The position numbers and the translations under genes were made by a program. From Boswellia sacra (lineage: Eukaryota > Streptophyta > Magnoliopsida > Sapindales > Burseraceae): DNA of 64,000 nucleotides. This document shows, piece after piece, positions 12,701-26,290 of the stretch. The notes below the pieces were generated by a model. The model made no database searches. It was not told the DNA's origin and saw nothing but the letters and a program-made list of their open reading frames with translations. Every line of letters starts with the position of its first letter. Positions within the stretch are counted from its first letter, which is position 1. The stretch lies in contig SNVD02014651.1 of assembly GCA_013180625.2 (NCBI GenBank), positions 744,001 through 808,000 on the forward strand. Direction: 5' to 3'.

Positions 12701-15700
12701 AATGTTTGCAGAAGAGAAGACCCATCTCACAATAGCCAAATTAGAAATAAGACGGTAACCCATCATTCTGTCAATTGCTACAGCCGTCATTTGGGCGTTG
12801 TTCTTCCAGTAAGAACTCACTTCTGCTATCAGCATGACTTGCTTATCGTGATCAGGACATATTCTTGAAATGACTTGCCCATATCTCTCCAAGACAGTGA
12901 TCAAATGAGTGAAACTCTTGGATCCAATATCAAGAAGTGTTTGCACAACCACTTTGATAGTGACTTCTAAACCATGAATAGGATATATACTTTCTTCTAC
13001 CCATACAATTATTTCACGTGCAGTCTGCTTTCCTTTCACCTTGTTAATAAGTTCTGCAGAGAGTTCATGTTCTTCATTTTTTTCTCGATCATCTTCCACA
13101 CTGTATTTGAAATTTGAAGTGCCCTTTGGAGGAAGCAACTCTTCCAAAGCAGGTGCATTCTCAATGCTCTGTATACATTATGAAGGAAAGAGGTTAAAAA
13201 CATAACATCAAGCGGATGCTCTTTGTAAATTCTGCTCAGCCGAAAGGTCCACTGTAGGTTATATTACTCTACACTCGATAACTGCTCAGCTGAAAGGTCT
13301 TGATTTATGATTGGCACAATTACCAGGGGTCAAGGGTCTATTACTCCAGCAAAAGTGACATGTTTGTCTAAGGCATGTACTTTAAGCAAAACAAGATTAC
13401 TATTTCCTCTTGGATCATGCAACACGCAAACATACTCATACACGCATGGGAGAATTGTACAAAGTAGAAAATCCAGAAAACATGTTAGCATTGCAGGCAA
13501 ACACAAGGAATACTTGAGTTTGAATAAAATATTTCTGCAATAATTCCTCACAAATCAAGAGCAATTAAATGCATAAATAAATAAGATAGATATGTTTAGT
13601 AAAAGAAACTAAATTTTAGTCAGATAAAGCACTGGCCCAATAAAGCATGGTGCAAAGTGCACAAATAATATGTATCATCAGAAGGCATGGAAACAACGGA
13701 AACAACAAAAGCCATCTACAATTTTACAAGAGTCATTCACTCTTTTACAAATCGGAAATTCATGATAGACTTCTTGGTGGCTTTAATATTTATATTCTGC
13801 ATATATTTCAAAACTCCTATGTTTTATAACTTTCCAAACCTGCAGAATCATTATTACCTGTTTGATTTTGTCCCAATAAGATAGACGAACTTCTCTTTCC
13901 AGCACCTCCTGAACAAACGTTCGTTGTGGAGCCCATTTAGGGAGGTCTAAAACATAGGCCCATTCTTCCCATGGCCAGATAAATTGAAAGTTTGATCTGC
14001 AAAGCATAGAAGCAATTACTAAGTGTACAAAAACCATGCAGGCTACCATACGTCTTAACAAACAGAAATATCATAACTTTATTCAAATTAAAGTAGCATG
14101 AAATCATTATCCTGACACATTCACAATACCGACCTACACATTAGAATTTTTCTCCATACCAAAAGTTCTATGAATTAATTCCAAATCAAGACTGCAGTAG
14201 CAAACGATCTTTCTCACTGCTATGCAAGGTGACCAAATCGAACTTGGAATAAATTTGGAGAATAATAGTGCACAGAGTCACAGTCAAGAGTGATGTAGGA
14301 CATTAATAGAGACCTATGGACCTATGTTAGTGTAGTTGTACCACTAGTTAGGTCTTTTGTTATCTTTCTATCTGTTATGTTATTTTATGGTTTGGTTTAG
14401 TTAGTTGATATTGCAACTTGGGTAGGGCTACTGTTTTTACTTACATGTGTATATATAAGGCATTAGTTACTATGAAACATTAAGTCTTGTTTAGAAAGTT
14501 CATGAATTATTGTCTTTCTTCCCTTCCACTTCATTTCTTTCTCCGTTATACCCTTTCCCAGTTCACTTTAATAGTTCCCCATCACAGGGAGTGCACAAGA
14601 AGTCAGACATTCATAGACATGCCACCACGAATGATTTAAGCAAGTTTCTCAGGTATAACATCCAATTTCCAGATTATTAGCAAATGAAGAGAAGCAGTGA
14701 TCTATCCACGATATTTGCTAATTACAACTGCTTTCAACTTATGAAACGGTAGAATAACTGCAAATGGGGAACATGAGCACCATCTTTCCTTGGTATACAT
14801 CGATTTGACCATAAAATGAAAAATTACTTAATATATTCCAACTGGCTTATTTGATGTCCTGTAATTCTCCTGATTGAGGACTAGGCACCTCCACATATTC
14901 AAGGTCCACCACCAATAAAGTAAAGGCCTTCTCTTGTGCCTTCTTTGAAAATTTTGATTTTCAGCAGTTCTAGCCATTTCAGGTTTTTATTTCGTTTTAT
15001 TTTTTTTTTCATATAAAATTAAATTAATAATATTCTAGAGAATTCTATTAGGAGAAATATGCTTCCAACTTTACAATCACATACTAAAGGGCTTCTCTTG
15101 GCTTTATTGGAAAATTTTGATCTTCATCAGTCTAAAGATGTTAATTTCTAGTCATATGCAACTGAACTAATCAATCGTCTAGTGTATTCTATTTGGAGAA
15201 ATACTATTCCAATCTTATTAACACCCATTCATATGAAGACAAGAAAAAATAAAATTAAAAAAAATTAATGACAGAAGAAGAAAGAAATAGACTTAGCCTA
15301 GATATAATCAGCATGCCAGCTCCTGCTTTTTTTTTTTTTTGGCTTTCATAGAAAAAATTTACTCATGTCCAAATTGCACAGTGGTACAGGTTAATTTTAG
15401 TTCTGGACTTACAGGTGGTGTGAAAACCACAGTATGAACCTCGTTCGGCACTCCATATCCAAATCAGCAATTTTCTCAAACAGAGCACGAACTGCACCAG
15501 CAACAACTGCAGGAAAGGCCCCAGGAAGAGCCTAAGCAGTTAAACTCATAGTCAGAAAATTTATTAAGTGTCAGAAGACTTGCTTCCAAGAAGAAAAGAG
15601 TGGGGTGGCGGGAAGGGAGAAGAGGAAAGGCTAATAATTAATAAATGTAACAGCTTCCACACTACCTTACAGAGATCCATAATAACCAGTGTGTAATATA

Positions 15701-18700
15701 TTGGCTTGAATGGTGGCTGAGGTAGCAAAAGCAACTGCAAGTAAAATATATGTAGACCATTTTTAGGCATATCCTTAGGCCTTCTATCCAATTTATTTGT
15801 GCGTTCATAAATATAAAAATAAAAATAATTACAGGAAGTTTGAACATATTATGTCGTTTTCAGTTACGGATAATCAAAGTTCCACATTCTCACTTAATCA
15901 AAACCAAATAAATTCATATCCAATTTTGTTAGAATTCAATAATTATCTTTTAGCAATCACTTAAATTATCCCCTTTATTTGGCAACACAAATTTCAATTC
16001 TTATACGCCAAGAGAAAACTAGAATTTCAAGGGTGTGTTCTTTTTTTAATCTAAATCTTGTTTTCTATGCTGCACATTTTTCAATGCATTTTACATTCAA
16101 TATCAACCACATATGCTTTTCAAAATTCAAACTAATTCAAAGTCAACCACGTATTCTTAAATCCAATTAAAAACAAAAACACAAAATCACAAAACGAACA
16201 CTCACCAAAATTTTTTATGTTTCCTTTTCTTGCCTACTCTTGGCAATAAAATATATACAACTCTGATTATCTATCCTTTGTGGCATTTGGAGAGGTAAGA
16301 GGTGACAGGATTGGGATTTGAGAGGACAATCGCTTCACTATTCCAAATTAGACTACAATGCACTGTATTTAGAACAATTGAAGCTCTTATTGATTCGAGA
16401 AGGGTACATAATTTTAATCAAAATTTTGAATACATGTCTTACCACCACTCTCCACACCTCATAGATTTTCATTCTATTCAAAAACATCGGAATGAAAAAA
16501 AACAAGATCTTTCTTCTTTTGACTAAACAGAAAAAAGCAACAGAATGTTACCTGAGAGAAGATTGTCTCTGCCATAAGATACTCGTACCGGAAGGGCACA
16601 GGCAGGCTGACCATAAAAGACGCACATTCCTTTCGACTAGCTTTGCATGAATGAAGAAACAGAAAATAATTAAAATCATCCAAGAGACAACTAAGAAACC
16701 TGATATGTATAGCAACAGAGTTAACCTTGTAAACTTCTTTTTCATAAGAAACCAAAAAAACTAGAAATAAGTACCAGGGCTTAAACCAATAAGATCAAGC
16801 TGATCTAGACCAAAATAAAGAAGCCAATATCAGTGGCATAAAAAAAATGACAAGCAATATGCTTCAGCATGATTAAAAATTTAAACATATCAAAGATATT
16901 TCATTTATTAATACCAGGTAAATGCAGCAAATTGGTCAGCAGTCTCAATCCAAGACAGTTAATGGTAAGGATTATTTTTCTTTTTTCTTTTTTTTTTTTT
17001 TCTGGGGATCGGGGTAAAGAGAAAAAGGATCCTCTTCTGTAAACGAAATCCCATCAACAAACATTGACAGCATCATGATTTAGCAAAGCAAGGATGAAAA
17101 GTTTCTGATGAATCCACAATTATATTTAATTACGTAATTTAAAAAGTATCACTCTAACTTATTTCTAAACTTATCTATCCACCCGATAAGAAAGAATACG
17201 GTAATTAAACTGTAATAATAATTATCAAAGCCATATACAAACCAGCCATTGAAGAATAAAAGTATATCCAGCAAGTACTCTTCCACAATAAAGCGATCGA
17301 TAGGCTGCATATCCTGTCATCCAAACAAGAAAGCAAAACCAACGAAAAGATTGTAATTTCAACCAATGGTCAAATCAAAAATGAACATCAAAAAGTTCAC
17401 ATTTACTATTGAGAAACTTGCAAGAGTCATAAACATGATAAAATGTTCTAAAACTGAAATACCATAAGGTATCATAATGTTCAACGAGGTAAAGAAATCA
17501 TCCTTTTTTTTCTTTTCGTTACTTTTTCTGCATGACATATAATAAATAAGTAAGAGATCAAAAATATTTTCTACCTCACTCTTGCTCACTGGAAAAATAT
17601 TAAGTCTGCGTATCCTTTGAGGATATTTCAGCTCTGCTTCATGCTTTTGTTTACCATAAGTAATTCCAGAAAATGTTGAAGGCGGATTAGGTAGCTCAGG
17701 ACAGCTGATAGGCCCAAACTCATGAGATTTTCCAGAAACCAGCTGAGCTTCAAATGAAAGGTGAGGCCTTGGCACTAGCAAGTTACAGTGCAGTACACAA
17801 TCAATAAGAGGAAATGAATATAAGAACTTGAAGAGAGGGAGCGGGTGTTTGTGGAGGTGTAGGCAATGCATATAGAAAGGTAGCCGTAAGTCAATTTGAT
17901 TTCTATTCTCAATGGAACTATTGACTTGAGAAAAGTTTGAAATTCTTGAATTTTCTGAAAATAGTAATATAGGTGAAAACTCTCCATATCAACTAAATTG
18001 TTTTTTCAATACAATAGCATTTCAAGGTAATAAAAACACATTCTACATGCATGAGCTTGAACTTTGTTCAAGAGACTGAACTGTGTAAGTGAAAGGCAAT
18101 TCAATCTGGTTTTCAACATTGTTAACACAAAGAAGCGAGTGTTTTATTTTCTGTTGCCAATTTGACTAAGATATTCAAATGAAGAAAGTAAGTTGAAACA
18201 TAGCTAATAACAGGGATCTCTACTTATTATTGTGAATAGCAATTCTTTGGAGATAAAATATTTATGCAAAAAGCGACATAATCCATTCAAATGTTAAGAG
18301 GCAAAAAGAGGCATCAAGGAAAAAGACAAGGACTGACAAGAAATCAAGAAACACATTATTCTCAAGCTTTATAAGGATAAGACTTCCATTACTGAGCTAA
18401 AAACTTGTCCGACTTAAGGAAACAAGGAAAACAAATCTAAATATAGCAAATGAAGAAATTAATAAGAAATAACTGAAGCTAAAAAGTAATATTACCACTA
18501 TCAACTTTCCATCCGTTGCCTGATAGAGTTTTAATCCGATCCCATAAATCTTCCACGAAATCCTGAAGACAGAACAAAAACACATTAATGGAGGAAAGAT
18601 CTAGCCAGCTGAATTAAGAAAAAATGCCAAAGCATTATAGAAGAATAAATAGTCAAAAAATAATTATTGAATCTAAAGAAAAGGAGACACGTTTTGTGAC

Positions 18701-21305
18701 AAATGCAACACTTCTGAAGATGAGAAAACTCAGTTTTAACAATTGCTTTAATTTCAAAAACAATTAATGGGGTGAGAACTGTATCATCTGCTTGATTGCA
18801 AGGAGAGAACCTATCAAAGTTATGAAAGGAACAAATATATGGAATGACTTGAAGAAGAGAATTCATTTTCTTCATCGCAATTTTCATGTAGTCGGCAGAA
18901 AATCTTCAGAGACAGATACTTGAATCCCATGATAGAGGACTTTACACTTCCTAATTCCTGTGCTCTTCTATAGTTTTAAAAAAGCTAAATAATTCTATGA
19001 TACAGTTCATGTAGAATAAGCATATAAAAGAAGCATGAATATGCTATACTCTTCATTTACAAAATGCTCTATACAAGTATGTCACATAATAAAAGGCCTC
19101 AGATATTTGGTATTTTTATATCAATAGCATTAGGCATGTAAAGCCGGAGATGAAACAGAACATACTATCACTCCAAGCTCCTAGCTCAAATTAGAAATGA
19201 AAATTATATTTCTTAAATGGAAAAGGAAACTTGACCAAGAAGAAAGTAGACATTGAACAAAATTCGAAAACCCAATGATTGAATATCCAAATGTAAGAAC
19301 CTCTCCAGATAGAAAATTTTTGGAAGGGATACATAACAAGGAAATAAATAGCAAGAAAATAGCACCCCATAAGAATAAATGATCACACAGAAACAATACC
19401 CTTTCGACAAGACCCTTCCCAGACTCATCCTCATCATCCTCAAAGAAAGATAAACCAGTATCAGAAGCATGCCTTCTAATGCTCAAATACGCTTCTAAGC
19501 CAACCAAGACACTCTCAATTTCCTCGGGAACTTGCTGAACATAGAAGCAGATTGTTAGAAACAAAAAGATAATCAAATGCTTTTAAAGCAAGGATGAAGC
19601 ATATAGAAAATAAAAGATTGAATTGATAAAAATGTAAAAGGAAATGCACATGTAAGGCACGTGAAGAACCAACTTCTTTTCCCCAGCAACCCAAAGAATT
19701 ATGCAGCCTAAGCCAAATAAAATGTTTTTTGTAAATACGGTACCTTCCCAGAAGAAATAGCATTTTCAAACTAAAGAATCAGATATCCTGCTCTTCACAC
19801 TTCGCTACATCCTATAGACTTCAGGCAGTTATTAAATCAAATTCTTAGGTTCACAACTAACCAAAATTATTTGATTTTCTATTCCACAAGTCAAACAAAA
19901 CTGACATCCTTAAAAGGAGAACTTTTCAAATTCCCTTCAATTGCAACAAGGACACAAATAATCATATTACAAATATACTAGAAAGCTAACATATTCGACA
20001 TATTCAACATGTCAACAATAATAATAAATACATAAAATAATAAAAAAGAAACAAAAATATCATTTGCATCTGAAAATTAAAAAAGAACAACAGTGATCAC
20101 ACCAGTGATACGTCGAGAGATCCAACCTTACAAGCAGCATGCCAGCTAAATTAACTAAAAAAATTGCTATCAAGCACCAAAATAAGCATTACCTCAAGAA
20201 GTTCTGCTCCTCCCCATGGAATACAAGACAAAATGCAAGTTACATAAAAGTCAGCACATGCTTGCCAGGACGGATTTCCTTTCTCCTCATCCACTGTAGT
20301 GGCAGCTGATGATAACAATGTTTCAAAGACAACCACCAGAGAACTAGGCTGGAGAACTTTGCTGCACATCTATAGGACATTGAAAAAAGAACAAAAATAC
20401 CAAGTTTCCTCTGTTATTCAAAATTTGAAAACCAATTAAATAAATAGAACATATATTGGCAACAACCTGAATCACAATACTTGAAAAAGAAAAAAGAAAA
20501 ACAAAAGAAAAGAATGTACATTTCAATAAAACCCTCACATAACGAATCAACATCCAAAAGTATAATGAATTATAAGAAGCCTCAAGATCTCCAGCATAGA
20601 TTTCCATATGCTGAATAATCTACAACTTCATAAATAAATCATAAATCTGAACCTCTACTATAATGTTAAGTGTACTACAAAGCACAAAATTGCCAAGTAG
20701 CCTAGGCGGCCAAGTCTTGTGCCCATCATCATCCTTATTAGCATCATGACAAAGGCATGCCTGAAAACCTCTATCTTCACTCTAAGACATAACCAGGACA
20801 ATGAAAAACCCTAAAAGCATACTTTAAAGATATATAGCACGTCAATAGGTGCGGACTCCCCTTCAAGCAGCGTATTATATGGCCATCTTCTTACGAGCCA
20901 TCCAGTTTATAACTTGTAGTACGATATATTTCTATATTCAGTCCCTTGCTTATCACTTCGCAGATTGAAATACTTGGTGCAATTAACCAATTCGCAAAAA
21001 GGGCACAATTTTATAACTATGATGAGAATTTGGCACAAATATGCAACTCTGCAAGAGAACCTTCTCATAAACAATAAATTGAGCATAAGATATATAAATT
21101 CTCATTCTTAAAGTCTTTTTCCTCAATAAAGTGTGGCTCAAAATGCAAATTCAAAAAGAACACTCCAGTCCTTTTCCATTTAAAAAGTCATTGCATATAC
21201 CTAAACCAAAACTGAATTGCCAAATAACAACATTATACATACCATAGCAGTTAAAAATCGCATCAGAATACGAATTCGATCGCAGTTTCCAGAATCTAAG
21301 GCATC

Positions 21306-21343
<38 letters not shown>

Positions 21344-24150
21344 GAGTCAGAAGGTCATGAAAGAATAGCATTTTAAACATGAAAATACATCCCAACAAGA
21401 TCAAAATTACATTAACCTTATTGTATGTTCCTATAGTGACTGCTCACAAAAACTCAAGCTTTGACAGACTAAAATTAAACCACAAACGAAAACATTTATT
21501 GTACAACTTGCAGCTCCAAATATACTTTCTCTTAAACCCTAGCTCTCATACAGGAAACTTTATCCAATAAATTTGGCACAAGAGATAGAATACTTCAATT
21601 TCTACATCACAATGCGGTAACAAACTCTATAAAGGTATTTGCATACATACCACCCTGTAACCATGTAAATAGACTAACTAACTAAAACCACATCTGTCCT
21701 CCAGGTTCAAAAAAATTATCCTTAAACCTAAGTCACTGATTTTAATTATTGATCTAATGTAAAGCTTCATCCCCAATTAAGGATCCAGTGGTGCCCTTAT
21801 CATGTCAATCTCTGACTGACCAATACAAGCATTATATTCACACCTATGAATAACCTAAACTGCAGCAAGAATGTGAGTAGAACAATCAGAAAAGTATAGA
21901 AAATATGATATGAAATGTACAGTACTTGCCACATCATAGCATAGACGGCAATTGTGAATGTGACACCAGAAACATGATATAAACAATTCACATATCATTC
22001 GTATCATTTAATCGAAGCAGTAAGATAATTAGTTAATTTCACCAACCATGTTCAGCATCAAGTGCAAAAGTTAATGCAACTAAAAAAAAAAAAAAAAAAA
22101 AGCTATAGCTCAAGTCATAGATCATTTACATGGCAATTGCACAGCACTAGTTTCTTTCCAAATTAACATGTCAAAATGGAAATCAAGCTGTAAAAGGATA
22201 AGTAGACCCTTTACCAGACTTTCTCACCTGAAAATTAGTTTGAGTTTTCTCCACTAATTTTTTAACAAAGTCCTCATTTTCCAAGTTCAACAAACCAACC
22301 TGAGGGAACAGAGGTACATAAGAATCTATTAGGAAATTTTAACAACTATGAAGAAATCTTCAAGTGAAATAAATATAGAATAAATAATTAAATTTCAAAA
22401 GTTTGATTGAAAGAACCAGTCAACAAGCAGAAAGAAAACATATTAAATTCTAGGGCTGTTTGTTTTCCTTATGTAAAAGAAGAAAAGAGAAAAAAAGTTA
22501 CATGCTACATGTGTAAGGATGAAGGAATAATCATCAAAGAACTACAAAATAAAAAATAATAAAATAACAAGACGAAAACGAAGAACGTAAAGTTGCCTAC
22601 CACTGTTCCATATAGAGGAATCTTGTGAGGGATTTGTTCAGCACATTGGAGAAGGAACTGTCAAAATGAAGAGAATATTAACAATCTAACCAAACATAGA
22701 AAAACTATAGACCTTAACCAACATCTTTTCATTTATGTAAAGACATAAATCCTGCTAGAAAAGAAGAACAGGAAAGTACAACAGTACAAATACAAAAGTA
22801 AAAACCATAAAAACTAAAAATTCAGAGAAGAGCACAAACATGTTTAGAAGCATGCAAGTCCTAAACCTGCTAAATATTATATGAAAAACATAAACCAATC
22901 ACTACCCTTGAATCATACATAACTTTTTTTGCATTCAGAATTTAAGAACCAAGGATCAATATATATCAACAATCTACAAATCCCGCGCTCTACTATTACT
23001 TAACAGAAAACTTTGGATAATTTTAGTTAAAAGTAAACTACATTACCACAATGCTCTTAAAACATAAAATTCTAATTTAGACTAATTGTTAATTATTAAG
23101 ATCTTTCCACTAACTCAATCTCTCATTTATTTTTTACAAGTAGTAGTTTGAGATTAAGCACTTATTTAGATATCTCTTTCAAATTCCATAAGATAATCCT
23201 GAGAGTACAGAAAAATACATACGTGGCAAGACAAGTGTAATCTTATAAAAATATCTCTTTCTTATTTGGCAATATCTCAGAGAAATTCTACCTGACATAA
23301 AGGTATTGAAATCAGAAAATCATGAAACGTTTTACTAAAACATGCATGACTTGTAACGTAGAATTCAAGTTATAAGATTCAACATAAACTTGTAATGACA
23401 CGAATTGTTAAAAAAAAAAAAGCACAAAATCTGTAATGTGAGAAGGTAAAACCTGTAAAATACTAAGTGTGACCAACTGGTAATCTATAACGACTCCAAA
23501 TTTTACCCAGTGAGTTTTTCACCCTTAAAGATGATTGATTACCTTTAACACTACAAAATTTTATCATAAACACCCCAATAACTAAATTCTGCCAGTTATT
23601 TAACAAATATTTCTTTTCATCATCATTATTATTATTTCTATCTACCAGTTATTTACCAAATGTTTCATATCATTTCATCATCATTATTATTATTTCTTAA
23701 TAACCCTTAAAACTGCTAGCACAAAACAAATGACAACAAACTTAAACCTCTCTCTAGTGCTTCACAAAAACAAATCACAACCATGTAAATAAATTTAAAA
23801 GTGAAAGTGAAACACATAACAGCAGAAGTGAAGAAGATGACCTGCAAAACATCGTCAGCAGAATGGTCGAGCTCTCTCCGTAGTATGCCAAAGCATGTCT
23901 CCTGCCAATTTTGAGGAAAAGAACAAGAAAGCAACCATCAGCATGTGTTTTGCACGTGACAGTAAACAAAAACTCCCACAGCATTTCTTAAAGAAGCCTG
24001 CCTAGGTTTCAAAGCAACAAAAAACATTTGAAAAGAAAGTTACAGAATCAGAAGAACTGTACGGACAATGTGGTCTTTGAAGTCAGTGGAGGTGTCGTAC
24101 TCGACACACTTGTCGCCGATTCGTAAGAGAAGACTCTTCCAGCTGCTCAT
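9705..24150 (-). CDS. CBP80: nuclear cap-binding protein subunit 1 (CBP80/ABH1), 19 exons
   Basis: Large subunit of the nuclear cap-binding complex, which binds CBP20 and acts in splicing, miRNA processing and mRNA export. Exons, 5' to 3': 24150-24067, 23901-23842, 22657-22601, 22299-22228, 21305-21243, 20369-20193, 19534-19400, 18562-18496, 17774-17575, 17313-17243, 16636-16552, 15734-15666, 15531-15413, 13996-13858, 13168-12668, 11970-11671, 11128-10950, 10829-10718, 9809-9705. All junctions are GT..AG and in phase; they give 2,595 nt and 864 aa, close to Arabidopsis ABH1 (848 aa). Recognisable blocks are MSSWKSLLLRIGDK at the start, FETLLSSAATTVDEEKGNPSW (exon 6), YPQRIRRLNIFP (exon 9), FIWPWEEWAYVLDLPKWAP (exon 14), MTAVAIDRMMGYRL (exon 15) and EKEQWCLSTLGY (exon 18). 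These span the three MIF4G-type helical regions expected of CBP80. No frameshift or stop is seen. The ATG is fixed by the conserved N-terminus; a 5'UTR intron probably precedes it. Confidence 0.97.
12668..13168 (-). other. CBP80: CBP80 exon 15, the largest coding exon (C-terminal MIF4G-like region)
   Basis: Encodes residues ~467-633, opening SIENAPALEELLPP and ending SDRPWE. Acceptor cag and donor gtacat are both clear. This is the most conserved part of the plant CBP80 family and fixes the gene identity on its own. Confidence 0.93.
14288..14593 (+). mobile_element. solo-LTR-like insertion in CBP80 intron 13
   Basis: A 296-bp insert (14293-14588) lies between two copies of GAGTG (14288-14292 and 14589-14593), a 5-bp duplication typical of LTR retrotransposons. 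Just inside are TGTAGGACATTA at the left and CCCATCACA at the right, so a TG..CA core is present, offset by 1-2 bases. It has its own promoter-like TATATATAAGG near 14453, followed by a C/T-rich stretch, as in copia-type LTRs. Orientation from the TATA is plus, antisense to CBP80. The family is not identified. Confidence 0.55.
21308..21339. repeat. (AG)n/(CT)n microsatellite abutting CBP80 exon 5
   Basis: About 32 bp of perfect AG dinucleotides. On the transcribed minus strand it reads (CT)n and ends directly in the cag acceptor of exon 5 (exon starts 21305), so the repeat is the polypyrimidine tract of that splice site. Confidence 0.9.
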
Positions 24151-24927
24151 TCTTTGCCTGTACGGTCTACTTTGCTTTAGAGAGATACAATTTTGAAAAG
24201 AGACCAAAGTGGAAGAAGAAAGGAACAAGCAAGCTCGTCAGTGAAGAAGAAGAATAAGAAGAGAGTGAAGTGAGAGTAGGGGTGAAAAAGAAAGGAGATT
24301 ACTTTGCTTTAGAGAGATACAATTTTAAAAGTGTCATAACACAACAATCAATTCATCAAACTAATAAACAAACGCCCAACTAAGAAACAAACAAGCATCA
24401 CAAGTCATAGCCATTGCATTTCCTCAGTTAACATTTCCTTCATCTATCTAGCAATATTTAGAAACTAAAGAATGCAGGACTGATAAACGTTTCTTTTCCT
24501 TTGATTGTTGAGAACTAAACAAAACGTTCAGATGATAAGGTATCTATCTATCAGTATAAAGCGAAGAAATATGATGTGCACTAAATATTGACATCAAAAA
24601 CAGATTTTGATAAAATGCAACAGAAAGATTAAAAATATGGTTCTAATATTACTACTTTGTGATTTTGCCTTCAAGTTTCCAGATTTAAATTTTCATTTCC
24701 GTTTACTCCGTTTTCTCATGAACCAACCAGATAAGTCAATTCATGTGAAACAACGAAAATCAATTAAATTTATATTTTCTTATCTCGTCGACAGAAAACC
24801 TCCTTAACAGAAGCAACAAGTACAAATTAATAATTTGTTGAAGTAGTTAATGTTTATCCCCTTAACAGAAGCAAAGAAAGCGAAAGGTTGAAGCAAAAAG
24901 TGAGCTTCAGGTGTTGGAGATTTTACC
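24151..24927 (-). promoter_or_regulatory. CBP80: putative CBP80 5'UTR intron (donor 24926, acceptor near 24158)
   Basis: On the minus strand a leader-exon end reads ctctcag|gtaaaatc at 24927/24926. A good acceptor, ccgtacag|gcaaag, lies seven bases before the CBP80 ATG. The same donor sequence (ctctcag|gtaaaacc) forms the leader exon end of the PORR gene at 44061/44062. Both splice sites are read from sequence; their use as a 5'UTR intron is inferred and needs transcripts. Confidence 0.55.
24168..24326. repeat. direct 27-bp duplication in the CBP80 5'UTR/upstream region
   Basis: The 27-bp string beginning tactttgctttagagagata occurs exactly at 24168-24194 and again at 24300-24326, an offset of 132 bp, immediately upstream of the CBP80 ATG at 24150. 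It is a recent local duplication or a repair scar. Confidence 0.85.
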
Positions 24928-24954
24928 TGAGAGACAAAGGAATAGCAATCAAGC
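24454..24954 (-). repeat. inverted copy of the PORR-gene leader exon end and intron start, upstream of CBP80
   Basis: Read on the minus strand, this ~500-bp stretch aligns with 44034-44412 read on the plus strand. Shared landmarks are the leader end gcttgattgct.ttcctttg, the donor gtaaaa.ctccaac.cctgaag, a block meaning NLNFHFR.L.FLMNQ.DKSIHVK when translated on the opposite strand, and tttcctttgattgttgag near the far end. This copy carries an extra ~60 bp near 24801-24860, bounded by repeats of ccttaacagaagcaa, and another ~40 bp near 24541-24580. Confidence 0.8.
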
Positions 24955-25379
24955 GATGGAAGAACAACCAATCTTTCCTCCTCCTCTGCACACACAGAGA
25001 GAAGAAGAAAAAAAAAAAAAGTTCAGAAACTTACAATGGTGGAGCCGGAGAATTTACGATGGTGAGAAGTAGTTTCTATATACCTGCAGGAATAGATGAT
25101 TTATTCAAAACAAGCCACCATCCCAAGCTAGAACTCTACTTCACTCACTTCGCTAACGTAACCGCGGAGAGCTAGAAGAAGAGAAACAAATTGGGGGGGA
25201 ATTAAGTTAGGGCTAAAATCTCAGTCTCCATTTTTCATGGAAAAACCCTAATGGCCTCCAAATTAGCAGTCTTTCTTCATTTAACCCTAAAATCTTTAGG
25301 TTTTATTCCACAACCTCCAAACTAATAAAAGGTCGTAATACCCCTATTTTTTAAGCCTCCATTTTACTACAAAAAAATA
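24955..25379. promoter_or_regulatory. CBP80 upstream region between leader and MULE
   Basis: Holds the probable transcription start and core promoter of CBP80 on the minus strand, with a purine-rich tract on the plus strand at 25000-25020 and a GC-richer part at 25030-25190. No gene is seen. The MULE terminal repeat begins at 25380. Confidence 0.45.
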
Positions 25380-25518
25380 TTGGAAAAACTAATAATGACC
25401 CAAATTAAGGATCAAATTAAAATATAACTCACTCCTGAAAAATTTTCAATAATGACCCCTTCACTGTGAAATTACTTTAATATCCATATCAATTTAATTA
25501 GTTCAAATGATATTTATA
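25380..25518 (+). repeat. MULE left terminal inverted repeat
   Basis: Begins ttggaaaaactaataatgac and runs to caaatgatatttata. It matches the reverse complement of 38583-38720 with scattered substitutions and small indels, at roughly four-fifths identity by eye. Confidence 0.85.
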
Positions 25519-25849
25519 TTTGCTTTAGTCTACAGTAGTTTGACTACTCTCACAACCTGTATTCCTTTTGATTATGCACAACCTATTGTAAAATTTCGCT
25601 CTCTCAATCATTTGTGTCAATAAATCTTAAAGATCTGAGCCAAAAAAGGTAAAAAAATCCATGCTAAACATATTTTTTGTTGATTTAGTTTGTACATTTT
25701 GTGTTTAGTTCATACATTTGTGTTTTAGTTCACACATCTTGTGTTTAAATCATATTACAAGCTTAGAAAACAATGTACCTATCATTGATGAAGTGTTATT
25801 AGTACTATAGATGGCCAAGAAACCTGTATTTATAGTGAAAATGTGGAAA

Positions 25850-26110
25850 CTGTCTGAGAAAGATGACGACTCGACACAGTTCTTATTGTTGTCGAGTGTC
25901 AAGCAATGTTTTCGACACATGGTAGATAGTGTCAGATGAGGTTGATCAACATAACTCGACAGATATCATATACTGGCATCACGAAATTGTTGTCTTGTGT
26001 TAGATTAAGCCGATACTCGATATTGTATGTCGATTTTTCTATATCGTGTGTCGTGCTCTGTCTTGTGTCGAGTTGCTTGACAATATTTGTCGAGCCTCGT
26101 CCAGAGTTCG
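25850..26110. repeat. subterminal array of TGTCGA/TCGACA-type motifs (transposase side)
   Basis: Repeated short words tcgacac, tgtcgag, tcgacaga, tgtcgatt and tgtcgagc occur in both orientations between the left TIR and the transposase gene. The same words are dense on the other side of the element (37540-38040). Subterminal motif arrays are often transposase binding sites; that role is inferred here. Confidence 0.5.
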
Positions 26111-26290
26111 GACATAATTTTTGTTTCTCTGAGTTTTATACATTTTTCCCATGATTTGAATATTGAGGGATGTTTATTGACATGTCTACTACATACAGGA
26201 TGGAAACTTTGCACATTTTGATAAGTCCAGCAGTGCAATTCTGTTCCAAGGGTCTCCGGCCATTGTCAACCCTCATCAAGACTGACAAAG

